Below, piece after piece: positions 8,699-17,173 of a stretch of DNA of 61,300 nucleotides. The position numbers were made by a program, and so were the translations under genes. Every line of letters begins with the position of its first letter. Within the stretch, counting starts at the first letter, position 1. Origin of the DNA: a virus. The stretch spans positions 1-61,300 of IMG/VR virus record IMGVR_UViG_3300021961_006819. One strand, 5' to 3'. The notes under the pieces were generated by a model that did not search any database, was not told the origin of the DNA, and saw only the letters and a program-made list of their open reading frames with translations.

Positions 8699-9137
8699 TG
8701 AAAATGTCGTAAAGGCAAAGTCACTATTTGACCACTTGGGGGGGATTACCTACAAAAAAGATAAGTGGGAATCCCTCTCCGAGATGGACAAGAAATCCTT
8801 TGAGATGTATATGGTCAATCGGTTTCTATCTATGAACCTCGACTACCTTGAGTTGGTAAATGAGATTCAACGCTATACTAATGGTCAGTTGAAATCTCGT
8901 GAACTATACAAAGTGTACTTGGATATTCTACCAAAGAAGAAATCGTTTGACAAATACATTAAGGGTAAGTCGGAATCGAAGTGGGATAAGAATGTGATAA
9001 AATATCTTTGTGAGTATTTCAAGCTATCATCCCGTGAGGTTGAAGATTATCTTGAAATCCTATCAAAAGATGAAGTTAAGTCAATCATCCAAAAATTTGG
9101 AGTAGATAAAAAAGAAATAGACAAATGGCTGAAGTAA
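8682..9137 (+). CDS. Clamp loader small subunit (T4 gp62-like)
   Basis: Start ATG 8682 gives MAKKSDENVV and 151 residues; the open frame continues upstream to 8631 but those codons lie inside the zinc-ribbon gene. The helical protein contains MVNRFLSMNLDYLELVNEI, ILPKKKSFDKYIKG and VIKYLCEYFKLSSREVEDYLEIL. These match the pattern of T4 gp62-type subunits (FMVNRALS..., PK-x-K-x-x-x-W, IK...YF-x-x-S-x-x-x-A-x-x-Y-x-x-IL). It follows the large subunit after two tiny genes, as in T4-type replisome clusters. One copy joins four large subunits in the loader. Confidence 0.75.
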   Translation: MAKKSDENVVKAKSLFDHLGGITYKKDKWESLSEMDKKSFEMYMVNRFLSMNLDYLELVNEIQRYTNGQLKSRELYKVYLDILPKKKSFDKYIKGKSESKWDKNVIKYLCEYFKLSSREVEDYLEILSKDEVKSIIQKFGVDKKEIDKWLK

Positions 9138-9541
9138 TTAGAGAAGCAAAAAACAAAGTAACTTGGTTGGGAGAAGAAGAACAACCAATCTATGGTGGTA
9201 TGGAACAATCCGCAATTCAGTATTGTGAGGAGAACTATCCCCAAATGATGGCGGAGTACAAACGGATTATGTATGAACAATACGAAACCTTTTGTAAAAA
9301 ACAACGAAACTACGGACCGGGCAACATCTCCGTAGGAACAACTCTACAAACCAAAGATGATATTAAATTGTCACTTACAGGATTGTGGTTCAGAATCAAC
9401 GATAAAATTCAGAGATTGAAACAAATGGTTATTTTGGGTCAACCTGATGAAGTTGGTGAATCAGTTCAAGATACCTTTGCCGACCTTTCGGTGTATGGCA
9501 TCATTGCCCAAATCGTTCAGAACGGAAAGTGGGGAAAATAA
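9125..9541 (+). CDS. DUF1599 / nucleotide modification associated domain 1 protein
   Basis: A 138-residue protein containing NYGPGNIS, KLSLTGLWFRINDKIQRLKQ and VGESVQDTFADLSVYGIIAQIV. These are the hallmark segments of the DUF1599 family, annotated as nucleotide modification associated domain 1 and resembling all-alpha NTP pyrophosphatases. The acidic D/E pattern in the last segment could bind metal. Family members occur in phages with modified bases, probably cleansing or handling modified nucleotides. It overlaps the clamp loader small subunit by 13 bases, tying it to DNA synthesis. Confidence 0.85.
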   Translation: MAEVIREAKNKVTWLGEEEQPIYGGMEQSAIQYCEENYPQMMAEYKRIMYEQYETFCKKQRNYGPGNISVGTTLQTKDDIKLSLTGLWFRINDKIQRLKQMVILGQPDEVGESVQDTFADLSVYGIIAQIVQNGKWGK

Positions 9542-9565
9542 TTTAACCATTTGTTAACATTAACA

Positions 9566-9597
9566 TTTGGTTATTTCAAAATTATTTCTTATATTTG
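9566..9597 (+). promoter_or_regulatory. Bacteroidota-type promoter, near-leaderless
   Basis: TTTG at 9566-9569, a 20-base spacer and TATATTTG at 9590-9597. The next ATG is at 9603, only 6 bases past the -7 element, so the transcript would be leaderless or nearly so. Confidence 0.8.
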
Positions 9598-9602
9598 TAT
9601 AG

Positions 9603-10550
9603 ATGAAAAAGTCAGTAGTATCAAACATATTCAATTTCCCTGTGTATGAGGAGCAGAAGGGTGATGTGAAAATCTCCTATTCTCAATACACGATGTGGGC
9701 TAATTGTCCTAAACAATGGAAGCTGACTTATGTGGATGGTCACAAATTCGATGACCCATCAATCCACCTAATCTTCGGTACAGCAATGCACGAAGTAATC
9801 CAAGAGTGGTTGAAGGTCATTTATAGTGAGAGTGCATCTAAAGCCGACACTATGGACCTCAACAAGATGTTGTTGGAAACTATGGCTACTGAATACAAAA
9901 AGTCAATGGCTATCTATGGTGTTAAGTTTACTACAAAAGACCAAATGAATGAGTTCTACGCCGATGGTGTAGAAATCCTTGACTTTCTCCGTAAGAATCG
10001 TTCTGAATATTTCTCAACTCGTAAGATGAGGTTAGTAGGTGTGGAACTTCCCATCTACTATCCCGCATCCGAGTCCAACGAACACATTATGATGAAGGGT
10101 TTCCTTGATTTGGTGTTTGAGATTGTAGAAGATGGTACGATTGAGATTTGGGACATCAAGACATCCACAAATGGGTGGAACAAATATCAGAAAGATGATA
10201 AGACCAAAACCGCTCAGTTAGTTCTTTATAAGAAGTTCTTCTCTGACCAGTATGGTTACCCTTTAGAAAAGATTCAAGTTCGTTACTTCATCGTAAAGAG
10301 AAAGTTGTGGGAAGAGGCGATGTTCGCCCAAAAACGAGTACAAGAGTTTGTACCTGCTCACGGAGTTCCTACGATGAGAAAGATATTAAAAGAGTTCAAC
10401 CGATTTATTGATGAAGGTTTCAATAAAGATGGTACATATAAGGTTGATGGGGAGTTCCTCGCTATCGCAGGTAAGAGTGGTAAGAATTGTAAGTTTTGTC
10501 CATTCAAAGATAGTGAGTTGTGTTCCAAGAAAGACCGAATCAAAGAGTAA
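9603..10550 (+). CDS. PD-(D/E)XK nuclease of the Cas4/RecB type with probable Fe-S cluster
   Basis: A 315-residue protein. Motifs in order: YSQYTMWANCPKQWKLTY (N-terminal Cys), GTAMHEVIQEW (motif I His), MKGFLDLVFE (Asp), IEIWDIKTS (D-x-K) and C-terminal CKFCPFKDSELC. One upstream and three downstream cysteines fit the 4Fe-4S arrangement of AddB/Cas4 nucleases. It probably processes DNA ends during recombination-dependent replication. The start is set by the promoter 6 bases upstream. T4-like phages of cyanobacteria carry a similar gene near the replisome. Confidence 0.85.
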   Translation: MKKSVVSNIFNFPVYEEQKGDVKISYSQYTMWANCPKQWKLTYVDGHKFDDPSIHLIFGTAMHEVIQEWLKVIYSESASKADTMDLNKMLLETMATEYKKSMAIYGVKFTTKDQMNEFYADGVEILDFLRKNRSEYFSTRKMRLVGVELPIYYPASESNEHIMMKGFLDLVFEIVEDGTIEIWDIKTSTNGWNKYQKDDKTKTAQLVLYKKFFSDQYGYPLEKIQVRYFIVKRKLWEEAMFAQKRVQEFVPAHGVPTMRKILKEFNRFIDEGFNKDGTYKVDGEFLAIAGKSGKNCKFCPFKDSELCSKKDRIKE

Positions 10551-10561
10551 ATTAATCCGTT

Positions 10562-11131
10562 ATGTTTTATAAATTCGACAAAGAGTTCCTTGAGTGGAAG
10601 AAAGATTCTAAAAAGATGAAGTTATTCGTAGCTTCTATTGTAGTGGTAATTCTATCATCATTCGTGGTAGGTAGGTATGTACGATTCGCATCATTGGATA
10701 AGTTTGAGAAAGAAGTAATGATTCTCAATCTTCAGAAAGAACGAGATAGGTTTACTGAAGATAAGTTGGTAAACGAGTTGAAACGACTAAACATCCGTTA
10801 TCCTCACATTGTAATGGCTCAATCCATTTTGGAAACCGGTCATTGGAAGAGTCAAGTGTTCAAATCCAATCACAACCTATTTGGTATGAAACAGGCGAAC
10901 CTTCGAATAAACACCGCTAAAGGTACAAACCTAAATCACGCCTATTACGAAAACTGGCAAGAGAGCTTGTATGACTATGCATTTTATCAATGTAGGTATA
11001 TGAGTAACGCAAGAACCGAAGAGGAATATTTCCTTGCGTTGAATGCTTCATATGCTGAAGCTGGTGGTCAATATTCAATAGCTCTAAAAAATGTTATCGA
11101 GAAAGAAAAACTACGCGAAAAGTTCGAATAA
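10562..11131 (+). CDS. Membrane-anchored glucosaminidase (peptidoglycan hydrolase)
   Basis: A 189-residue protein with one membrane helix at about 21-40 (LFVASIVVVILSSFVVG) preceded by lysines, so the catalytic part should face the periplasm. The domain carries MAQSILETGHWKS with the catalytic Glu, NLFGMK, and YENWQESLYDYAFY, typical of the glucosaminidase family. It hydrolyses the glycan strand of peptidoglycan. A signal-anchor lysis enzyme or a local wall-remodelling enzyme are both possible; a separate endolysin lies at 25864. Confidence 0.85.
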   Translation: MFYKFDKEFLEWKKDSKKMKLFVASIVVVILSSFVVGRYVRFASLDKFEKEVMILNLQKERDRFTEDKLVNELKRLNIRYPHIVMAQSILETGHWKSQVFKSNHNLFGMKQANLRINTAKGTNLNHAYYENWQESLYDYAFYQCRYMSNARTEEEYFLALNASYAEAGGQYSIALKNVIEKEKLREKFE

Positions 11132-11168
11132 GGTGAAGGTAAATTACCGATTCAAAAAGGATAGACAT

Positions 11169-11564
11169 ATGAGAGTTGCTTTGATTGGAGATGAGAAATA
11201 TGAAAATCGTAATGAAATCAAAGACCTCGTATTCAAACTAAAACAAAAATATGGAGATGACCTCATTCTCATCACCCGTGGTAATCAGGTGGGTGTAGAG
11301 AAATGGGTTCGTAAATTCGCTTTGGAAATGGGGTGTAAGTACATCGAGTACAACCCCGCTTCTACTCCAATGAATCTCTACAGTGGTATGACTGAAGAGT
11401 ATTACGACAAACCATACCACCCAACTCAACCATTACATCAATACAATTGTGTGGTTGAAAATGCCGATAAGTTAATTTATTTTGGTGAAATAAAAAGGAA
11501 CGAATATAACCACTTTAATCGTGTATTACAACGATGGGGAAAGAAGGTTAATTTTGTTCAATAA
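11169..11564 (+). CDS. SLOG/DUF2493-like nucleotide-binding protein
   Basis: ATG 11169 gives MRVALIGDEKYENRNEI and 131 residues; the open frame upstream to 11091 overlaps the previous gene and looks non-coding. The pattern VALIGDEKY, LILITRGNQVGVEKWVRKFA, then YIEYNP is the Rossmann-like layout of SLOG/DUF2493 proteins (GSR..., H/TRGxxxGxD, YPADW). These bind nucleotides or ADP-ribose-like ligands. The usual Asp after the glycine motif is Glu here. Function in the phage is unknown. Confidence 0.55.
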   Translation: MRVALIGDEKYENRNEIKDLVFKLKQKYGDDLILITRGNQVGVEKWVRKFALEMGCKYIEYNPASTPMNLYSGMTEEYYDKPYHPTQPLHQYNCVVENADKLIYFGEIKRNEYNHFNRVLQRWGKKVNFVQ

Positions 11565-11596
11565 TTTGGATTCACCAAATATTTTCCGTATATTTA
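11565..11596 (+). promoter_or_regulatory. Bacteroidota-type promoter before glycan block
   Basis: TTTG at 11565-11568, a 20-base spacer and TATATTTA at 11589-11596 (last base differs from consensus). It is the first promoter of the glycosyltransferase block that starts at 11624. Confidence 0.7.
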
Positions 11597-11623
11597 TAGA
11601 ATATAAAATCAAGAAAGTTACGA

Positions 11624-13042
11624 ATGGAATTACAATTGCCTAAATTACGCAAGGTAGACCCGAATAAACCCAAAAAGAAGAAGATTCTTCTACTTTCGGA
11701 TGACCTACGATTACATAGTGGTATTGCAACTCAATCTAAAGAAATGGTTCTTTCCACAATTCACAAGTATGATTGGGTTCAGTTAGGAGCCGCTCTAAAA
11801 CACCCAGACCACGGAAAGGTTTTTGATATATCAGCTGATGTATCCAAAGAAACCGGAGTATCTGATGCTAATGTGAAGATTTATGCACATACCGGATATG
11901 GCACTCCTGATGTGTTGAGGGAACTCTTGAATGTAGAGAAGCCGGATGCTATTCTACACTTTACCGACCCTCGTTTTTGGGGTTGGTTATATAATATGGA
12001 GAACGAACTACGCCAGTTTATTCCCATTATGTATTATAATATTTGGGACTCTATTCCAGACCCAATGTGGAATGCTCCGTTCTACGCAAGTTGTGACTTG
12101 TTGATGTCCATCTCAAAACAAACCTATGGTATCAACAAACGAACTCTTGAAAAGTATGGTATGCCTAAAGAAGATTGGTCATACAAATATATTCCCCACG
12201 GAGTATCTAAATTATTCAAACCACTACCTAAAGATGATTCAAAGTTAGTTGAGTTTAACCAACGATATGGTTTAAATCAATATGATTTTGTGGTTCTTTG
12301 GAACAACCGAAATATTCGTAGAAAACAACCCGGTGATGTTATTCTCGCGTTTAACGAGTTTGCTAAACAACATCAAGATAAGAAAGTTTGTTTATTTATG
12401 CATACTCAACAAGTTGATGAAAACGGAACTGATTTAAACGAAGTCATCAAATGGAATGGTCATTATGGTGACTATAAGTTTACGAATGCAAGATTCTCAA
12501 CGGAAGAATTAAACCTATTCTACAATTCGGGCGATATCATTCTAAACATCGCATCCAATGAAGGATTTGGACTTGCAAGTTGTGAAGCTCTCCGAGCCGG
12601 CACTCCAATTGTTGTGAATGTTACTGGTGGACTACAAGACCAATGTGGTTTTGATTACGCAGGTGAGGGTGATTTGACCGCAGAAGATTATGTAAAGATT
12701 GGTTCACTCCATAATCGTAGGGAGTGGAAAGATAACCCATCATTAGCGTGGGGAGTTTGGTCTTTCCCAGTTTGGCCATCTAATCTTTCACTTCAGGGTT
12801 CACCCGTGACTCCGTATATTTTTGATGACCGATGTGATTTTAATGAGGTTGCAGAACAATTAAGTATTGCATTCCAAAAAGGTAGAGAAAAACTTACCGA
12901 GTATGGTCAGTTTGGTCACGATTGGCTTGTATCAGATGCCGGTATGGCTTCTGAATCTATGGGGGAACGATTTATTGACGCTATTGATGGGTGTTTCCAA
13001 AATTGGACACCTCGTAAACGATTTGAAATGTATTCAGTATGA
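11624..13042 (+). CDS. GT4-type glycosyltransferase
   Basis: A 472-residue GT-B enzyme. The N-terminal domain starts KILLLSDDLRLHSGIATQSKEM (the glycine-rich acceptor loop). The C-terminal domain has WNNRNIRRKQPGDVILAFNEF and ASNEGFGLASCEALRAGTPIV, the E-x(7)-E nucleotide-sugar motif of family 4. It transfers a sugar from a nucleotide donor. It begins with MELQLPKLRKVDP before the enzyme fold, and nearly the same peptide closes the next protein. It overlaps the next gene by 4 bases. Confidence 0.9.
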   Translation: MELQLPKLRKVDPNKPKKKKILLLSDDLRLHSGIATQSKEMVLSTIHKYDWVQLGAALKHPDHGKVFDISADVSKETGVSDANVKIYAHTGYGTPDVLRELLNVEKPDAILHFTDPRFWGWLYNMENELRQFIPIMYYNIWDSIPDPMWNAPFYASCDLLMSISKQTYGINKRTLEKYGMPKEDWSYKYIPHGVSKLFKPLPKDDSKLVEFNQRYGLNQYDFVVLWNNRNIRRKQPGDVILAFNEFAKQHQDKKVCLFMHTQQVDENGTDLNEVIKWNGHYGDYKFTNARFSTEELNLFYNSGDIILNIASNEGFGLASCEALRAGTPIVVNVTGGLQDQCGFDYAGEGDLTAEDYVKIGSLHNRREWKDNPSLAWGVWSFPVWPSNLSLQGSPVTPYIFDDRCDFNEVAEQLSIAFQKGREKLTEYGQFGHDWLVSDAGMASESMGERFIDAIDGCFQNWTPRKRFEMYSV

Positions 13043-14310
13043 AAAAGTTATGTGTAGTTAGTTGCCCAATCGCAACACGAAGTGGTTATGGTTCTCGTTC
13101 ACGAGATTTTGTTCGCTCTTTAATTGAGGTAAAGGGTGAAGAGTGGGATATTAAGATTCTACCTCAACGATGGGGAAATACACCCCAAAACGCATTGACA
13201 TCGGAAGATACGGATTTAACATCTCGTATTATTGGTAATATGCAACAAAAGCCAGATGTGTGGATTCAGATTACAATTCCCAATGAGTTTCAAGCGGTGG
13301 GTCACTTTAACATTGGAGTATCTGCGGTAATTGAAACTACCGAAGCCAGTCCGCAATTTATTGAGGGTTGTAATCGTATGGATTTGAATATTGTATCATC
13401 TAAACACTCCGCATCAACTCTTCAAACTTCATATGAAAAACTTGATGAAAAAACTAAACAAAAAATTGGTGATTTAAAACTAATCAAGCCCGTTGAGGTT
13501 CTATTTGAGGGATTTGATGAAAACATCTATGATAATAAGTTACCTGTACACAAATCGATAAATGATGTGATGTCATCCATTAAAGAAGAATTTGCCTTTC
13601 TATTTGTTGGCCATTGGCTACAGGGTAATTTGGGTCAGGATAGAAAAAATGTTAGTGGTTTAATAAAAATATTCTTGGAAACATTCAAGAATAAATCTAA
13701 AAAACCCGCACTTATTTTAAAGACATCCATCACATCACCTGGTATTACAAATGTTCACGAACTTCGTAAACGAGTCGAGATGATTAAGAGTACTGTTGAC
13801 TCAAAAAACCTACCAAGTATTTATATCCTCGATGGTGACCTTTCGGATGAAGAGATGAACTCTTTATATAACCACCCAAAAGTAAAGGTGAATGTTTCAT
13901 TTACACGAGGTGAGGGATTTGGTAGACCCCTATTGGAAGCTTGTGTAAGTGGTAAACCAATTGTAGTTTCTAATTGGAGTGGTCATTTAGATTTTTTACA
14001 TCCCGATTACAACTTTTTAGTGGGTGGGTCACTTGAACAAGTTGATGAGTCCGCCGCCAATGATTGGATTCGTAAAGAATCGAAGTGGTTTACTATTAAT
14101 TATAATGAGGGTGGTGGTATTATGAAATGGATTTACGATAATTATAAGAAAGCGGAAGAGAAATCTCGTAAGAATCGTAAGTATGTAAAAGATAACTTCA
14201 CAATTCGGAAAATGACCGAATTACTTGGTGATATTTTACAAAAACATAACGCGGGAAAAGGACCACAACAAGTTACACTTCAGTTACCTAAATTGAAGAA
14301 GGTTGAATAA
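13039..14310 (+). CDS. GT4-type glycosyltransferase with C-terminal LQLPKLKKVE tail
   Basis: A 423-residue GT-B protein. It starts KLCVVSCPIATRSGYGSRSRDFV, and the catalytic E-x(7)-E region is FTRGEGFGRPLLEACVSGKPIVVSNWSGH. It pairs with the preceding GT4 gene through an ATGA overlap, so the two probably act in one pathway. The last residues VTLQLPKLKKVE repeat the start of the preceding protein (LQLPKLRKV). Acceptor and donor are unknown. Confidence 0.9.
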   Translation: MKKLCVVSCPIATRSGYGSRSRDFVRSLIEVKGEEWDIKILPQRWGNTPQNALTSEDTDLTSRIIGNMQQKPDVWIQITIPNEFQAVGHFNIGVSAVIETTEASPQFIEGCNRMDLNIVSSKHSASTLQTSYEKLDEKTKQKIGDLKLIKPVEVLFEGFDENIYDNKLPVHKSINDVMSSIKEEFAFLFVGHWLQGNLGQDRKNVSGLIKIFLETFKNKSKKPALILKTSITSPGITNVHELRKRVEMIKSTVDSKNLPSIYILDGDLSDEEMNSLYNHPKVKVNVSFTRGEGFGRPLLEACVSGKPIVVSNWSGHLDFLHPDYNFLVGGSLEQVDESAANDWIRKESKWFTINYNEGGGIMKWIYDNYKKAEEKSRKNRKYVKDNFTIRKMTELLGDILQKHNAGKGPQQVTLQLPKLKKVE

Positions 14311-14312
14311 TA

Positions 14313-14810
14313 ATGAACTATACAACACAACATCGAAATAAATTATCAGACCCGACCCGTATCTCCAAATCACAATTGGAGAGGGGTCAGGTGGTAAAAG
14401 TCCGTTATAGAAAAGCAGACAATTCAATGGGTGATTATTTCGTATTTGTGTTACAACCCAAATACCACGGATATTTTCATTGCTTGGATTTAAAAGTAAT
14501 AGCCCCGGCATCTATGATAAAACTCGCAAAGGATTTGGGTGAAACCTTTTGTACGGGAGCTCGTGTAAAGAAATTGGATTTAACTAAACTCCTAATCACG
14601 GAAAATTCAAAGGGATTTTACATTGGTAATATTAGACATAAGAAACTCCAAGAGGGGTATAGAACTTTTATTGAACCAAATATAATGTCTATACTTGCTT
14701 ACAACTATGACTACGGAATCCACGACAAAATCGCAACCAAAGCAGAACGAATCAAAGCCGAGGGTAAACGACAAGATGACCAAGACGCAATGGGAACTTA
14801 CACAGGTTAA
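14313..14810 (+). CDS. Hypothetical protein, SH3-like beta-rich
   Basis: A 165-residue protein I do not recognise with certainty. It has an early beta-rich segment (GQVVKVRYRKADNSMGDYFVFVLQPKYHGYFHCLDLKVI) that looks like a small barrel, then a basic region and a charged C-terminus with KAEGKRQDDQDAMG. Similar proteins occur in marine T4-like phages as conserved hypotheticals, as far as I recall. It sits between glycosyltransferases with gaps of 2-5 bases and is probably co-transcribed. Confidence 0.65.
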   Translation: MNYTTQHRNKLSDPTRISKSQLERGQVVKVRYRKADNSMGDYFVFVLQPKYHGYFHCLDLKVIAPASMIKLAKDLGETFCTGARVKKLDLTKLLITENSKGFYIGNIRHKKLQEGYRTFIEPNIMSILAYNYDYGIHDKIATKAERIKAEGKRQDDQDAMGTYTG

Positions 14811-14815
14811 AAATT

Positions 14816-15433
14816 ATGAAAATCAGTTACGCAGTTACGGTATGTAACGAAATCGAGGAAATCAAACGATTGATTCCTTTCTTGGTAGAGAAGAAACAAC
14901 CACAAGATGAGATTGTGGTTTTAATCGACTTGAAGAACGGCTCCGCCGAAGTGCTTGAATGGTTGGGGATGTGGGAAGATGATATCTTCATTATGGGTGA
15001 ACAATTTGATGGTCACTTTGGTAATTGGAAGAATCGACTTACCGACTATTGTAGTGGTGATTATGTTTTTCAGATTGATGCGGATGAGATTCCCCACGAA
15101 GCTCTTATGTTAAACATTCATTCGATTCTTGAAGAAAATGATGTGGATGCCATTCTTGTACCACGAGTAAACACGGTTGAAGGTTTGACGCCAGAACACA
15201 TTCAGAAGTGGGGTTGGAATCTAAATGAAAAGGGTTGGGTAAATTGGCCAGACCCACAATGGAGAGTTTATAAAAACAATAGGTCAGTTCGTTGGGAAAA
15301 CAAGGTTCACGAAAAACTCGTTGGATACGAAACCCTTTCTAACTTTCCGTGGATTGAAGAATTATCCCTTTATCATCACAAACAAATTCAAAGACAAGAG
15401 CGACAAAACGAATATTACGAAACCCTATCGTGA
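14816..15433 (+). CDS. GT2-type glycosyltransferase
   Basis: A 205-residue GT-A enzyme: ISYAVTVCNEIEEIKRLI at the start, then FQIDADEIPHE with the DxD-type metal site, then WRVYKNNRSVRWENKVHEKL and YHHKQIQRQERQNEYYE as in family 2 enzymes of the waaE/kdtX kind. It ends at a TGA at 15431-15433. The reading frame after this TGA continues open straight into the next gene (see findings), so the two may once have been one polypeptide. Confidence 0.85.
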   Translation: MKISYAVTVCNEIEEIKRLIPFLVEKKQPQDEIVVLIDLKNGSAEVLEWLGMWEDDIFIMGEQFDGHFGNWKNRLTDYCSGDYVFQIDADEIPHEALMLNIHSILEENDVDAILVPRVNTVEGLTPEHIQKWGWNLNEKGWVNWPDPQWRVYKNNRSVRWENKVHEKLVGYETLSNFPWIEELSLYHHKQIQRQERQNEYYETLS

Positions 15434-15484
15434 TGGGAGTTTTGGAAACGATTCGTGTGTCCTAAAGAAAATTTTCAATTTCCT

Positions 15485-17173
15485 ATGTTATTAGATTGTA
15501 CATTAAGAGATGGTGGTTACTACACCAATTGGAACTTTGACACTCAAATGGTCAAAGAAATGATTCAAGCCCTTGACCTTTCGGGTGTCGATGTGATTGA
15601 ATTGGGTTATAAATCCCCCGTAAAGGGTGGTAAGTTTCGTAAATGTAACGATAGGTTCATTTGGGAAGTTTTGGAATATAGATTGCCCGTAAACTCTCGT
15701 TTGGCGTTTATGATTGATGCTAAAGATTTCATCAAAGGTGATGATGTTGATTACTCTCTCATTGATGATGTCATTCACAACCAATGGCAATCTCCTTTCG
15801 AGATTTGTAGATTGGCAATCAAACATTCCGAGATTGAACCATCCTTAAAGATTGGAGAATACATTAAATCAAAGGGATACCAACTTGCGGTAAACCTTAT
15901 GGGTATCTCACTTTTGAGTGATGAACAAATTAACGACTTTGGTAAGTTCTCCTATTTAGACCCCATCGCATTATACTTTGCGGATTCTTATGGAAATCTT
16001 GAACCTACACGAACAAAACAATTAGTATCGTTATTCAAAACCTTTGGGTGTGCCGTTGGTGTTCATACACACGACAACCTTGGACTTGCTTTCGCAAATT
16101 GTTTGTCTTCCTTGGAAGAGGGTGCAAGTTGGATTGATGGAACTCTACTTGGTATGGGTCGTGGGGTAGGTAATGTTAAAACCGAACAATTGGTTACATA
16201 CCTACAATACAAAACACAAGCGTACAATTCCAAACCTATTCAAAAAATTCTTACGGATTGGATGATTCCTTTGATGGAAACACACAAATGGGGATTCACA
16301 CACAATTATATGGTAAGTGGATTGAAACACATTCACCCATTGTATCCACAAACACTTCAGTCATCTTTCTTGAATCCAAATCGTATTGAGGATATTCTTT
16401 TGGATATTGAAGATTCCACCTCATACGATTACTCAAAGATTGAAGACCAACTGAAACCAAAAGTAGCTGTGGTCATTCCGGCCCGTTACAAATCTTCAAG
16501 ATTTCCTGGCAAACCTCTTGCTAAAATTAAGGGTAAGGAAATGATTATTTGGGTAGCGGAAACTGCTGAAAAAGCCGTAGGTCGTGAGAATGTTTACATT
16601 GCAACCGAAAACGAAGAAATTGTTGATGTGGTTAAGGGTTACGGATACAAAGTAGTCCTAACATCAGATTCGTGTCCTACGGGTACGGACCGAGTGGCTG
16701 AGGCGGCTTTGGAGATTGATGCTGATATCATCATCAACATTCAGGGAGATGAACCCCTGTTAGACCCTTCGGACATCACCAAAGTTATTGAGTATAAGAT
16801 GTGTTACCCAAATCATATTGTGAATTGTATGGCATATCTAAACAAACACGAGAATGTAGAAGATAAGAAGATTCCAAAGGTAATTACCTCATTGGATGAT
16901 GAGTTGATTTATATTTCTCGTAATCCGATTCCTGGCACAAAGACCGGCAATGGTTCTAATCCAAAGAAACAAGTTTGTATCTACGGATTCAATCGTGAAC
17001 ATTTGAAGGAGTTCGCTGGGATGGGTAAAAAGACACCACTCGAATTTGAAGAAGATATCGAAATCATCAGATTCTTGGAAATGGGTCATAAAATTAAAAT
17101 GGTTATGTTGGATTCCAACTCACACGCAGTTGATTATCCGGAAGATATTAAAATTGTAGAAGAAATGTTATGA
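15485..17173 (+). CDS. Aldolase (HMGL-like) fused to CMP-Kdo synthetase-like domain
   Basis: A two-domain enzyme of 562 residues from ATG 15485; a GTG at 15455 in the same frame would add ten residues. Domain 1 (about 1-290) begins MLLDCTLRDGGYYTNW and has VGVHTHDNLGLAFANC, as in HMGL-like/4-hydroxy-2-oxovalerate aldolases. Domain 2 (about 325-562) has VVIPARYKSSRFPGKPL, NIQGDEPLLDPSDI and PLEFEEDIEIIRFLE, the signatures of 3-deoxy-manno-octulosonate cytidylyltransferase (KdsB). Known chemistry: aldol formation of a keto-acid sugar, then activation with CTP. Inference: a one-protein route to a CMP-activated 2-keto sugar. The sialyltransferase-like genes at 17170 and 22084 would use it. Confidence 0.85.
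   Translation: MLLDCTLRDGGYYTNWNFDTQMVKEMIQALDLSGVDVIELGYKSPVKGGKFRKCNDRFIWEVLEYRLPVNSRLAFMIDAKDFIKGDDVDYSLIDDVIHNQWQSPFEICRLAIKHSEIEPSLKIGEYIKSKGYQLAVNLMGISLLSDEQINDFGKFSYLDPIALYFADSYGNLEPTRTKQLVSLFKTFGCAVGVHTHDNLGLAFANCLSSLEEGASWIDGTLLGMGRGVGNVKTEQLVTYLQYKTQAYNSKPIQKILTDWMIPLMETHKWGFTHNYMVSGLKHIHPLYPQTLQSSFLNPNRIEDILLDIEDSTSYDYSKIEDQLKPKVAVVIPARYKSSRFPGKPLAKIKGKEMIIWVAETAEKAVGRENVYIATENEEIVDVVKGYGYKVVLTSDSCPTGTDRVAEAALEIDADIIINIQGDEPLLDPSDITKVIEYKMCYPNHIVNCMAYLNKHENVEDKKIPKVITSLDDELIYISRNPIPGTKTGNGSNPKKQVCIYGFNREHLKEFAGMGKKTPLEFEEDIEIIRFLEMGHKIKMVMLDSNSHAVDYPEDIKIVEEML

Noticed and set aside
15431-15433. TGA recoded as tryptophan (alternative genetic code)
   Set aside because: TGA ends many other genes cleanly at ATGA overlaps (for example 7330, 13042, 31767), so it is a real stop in this genome.
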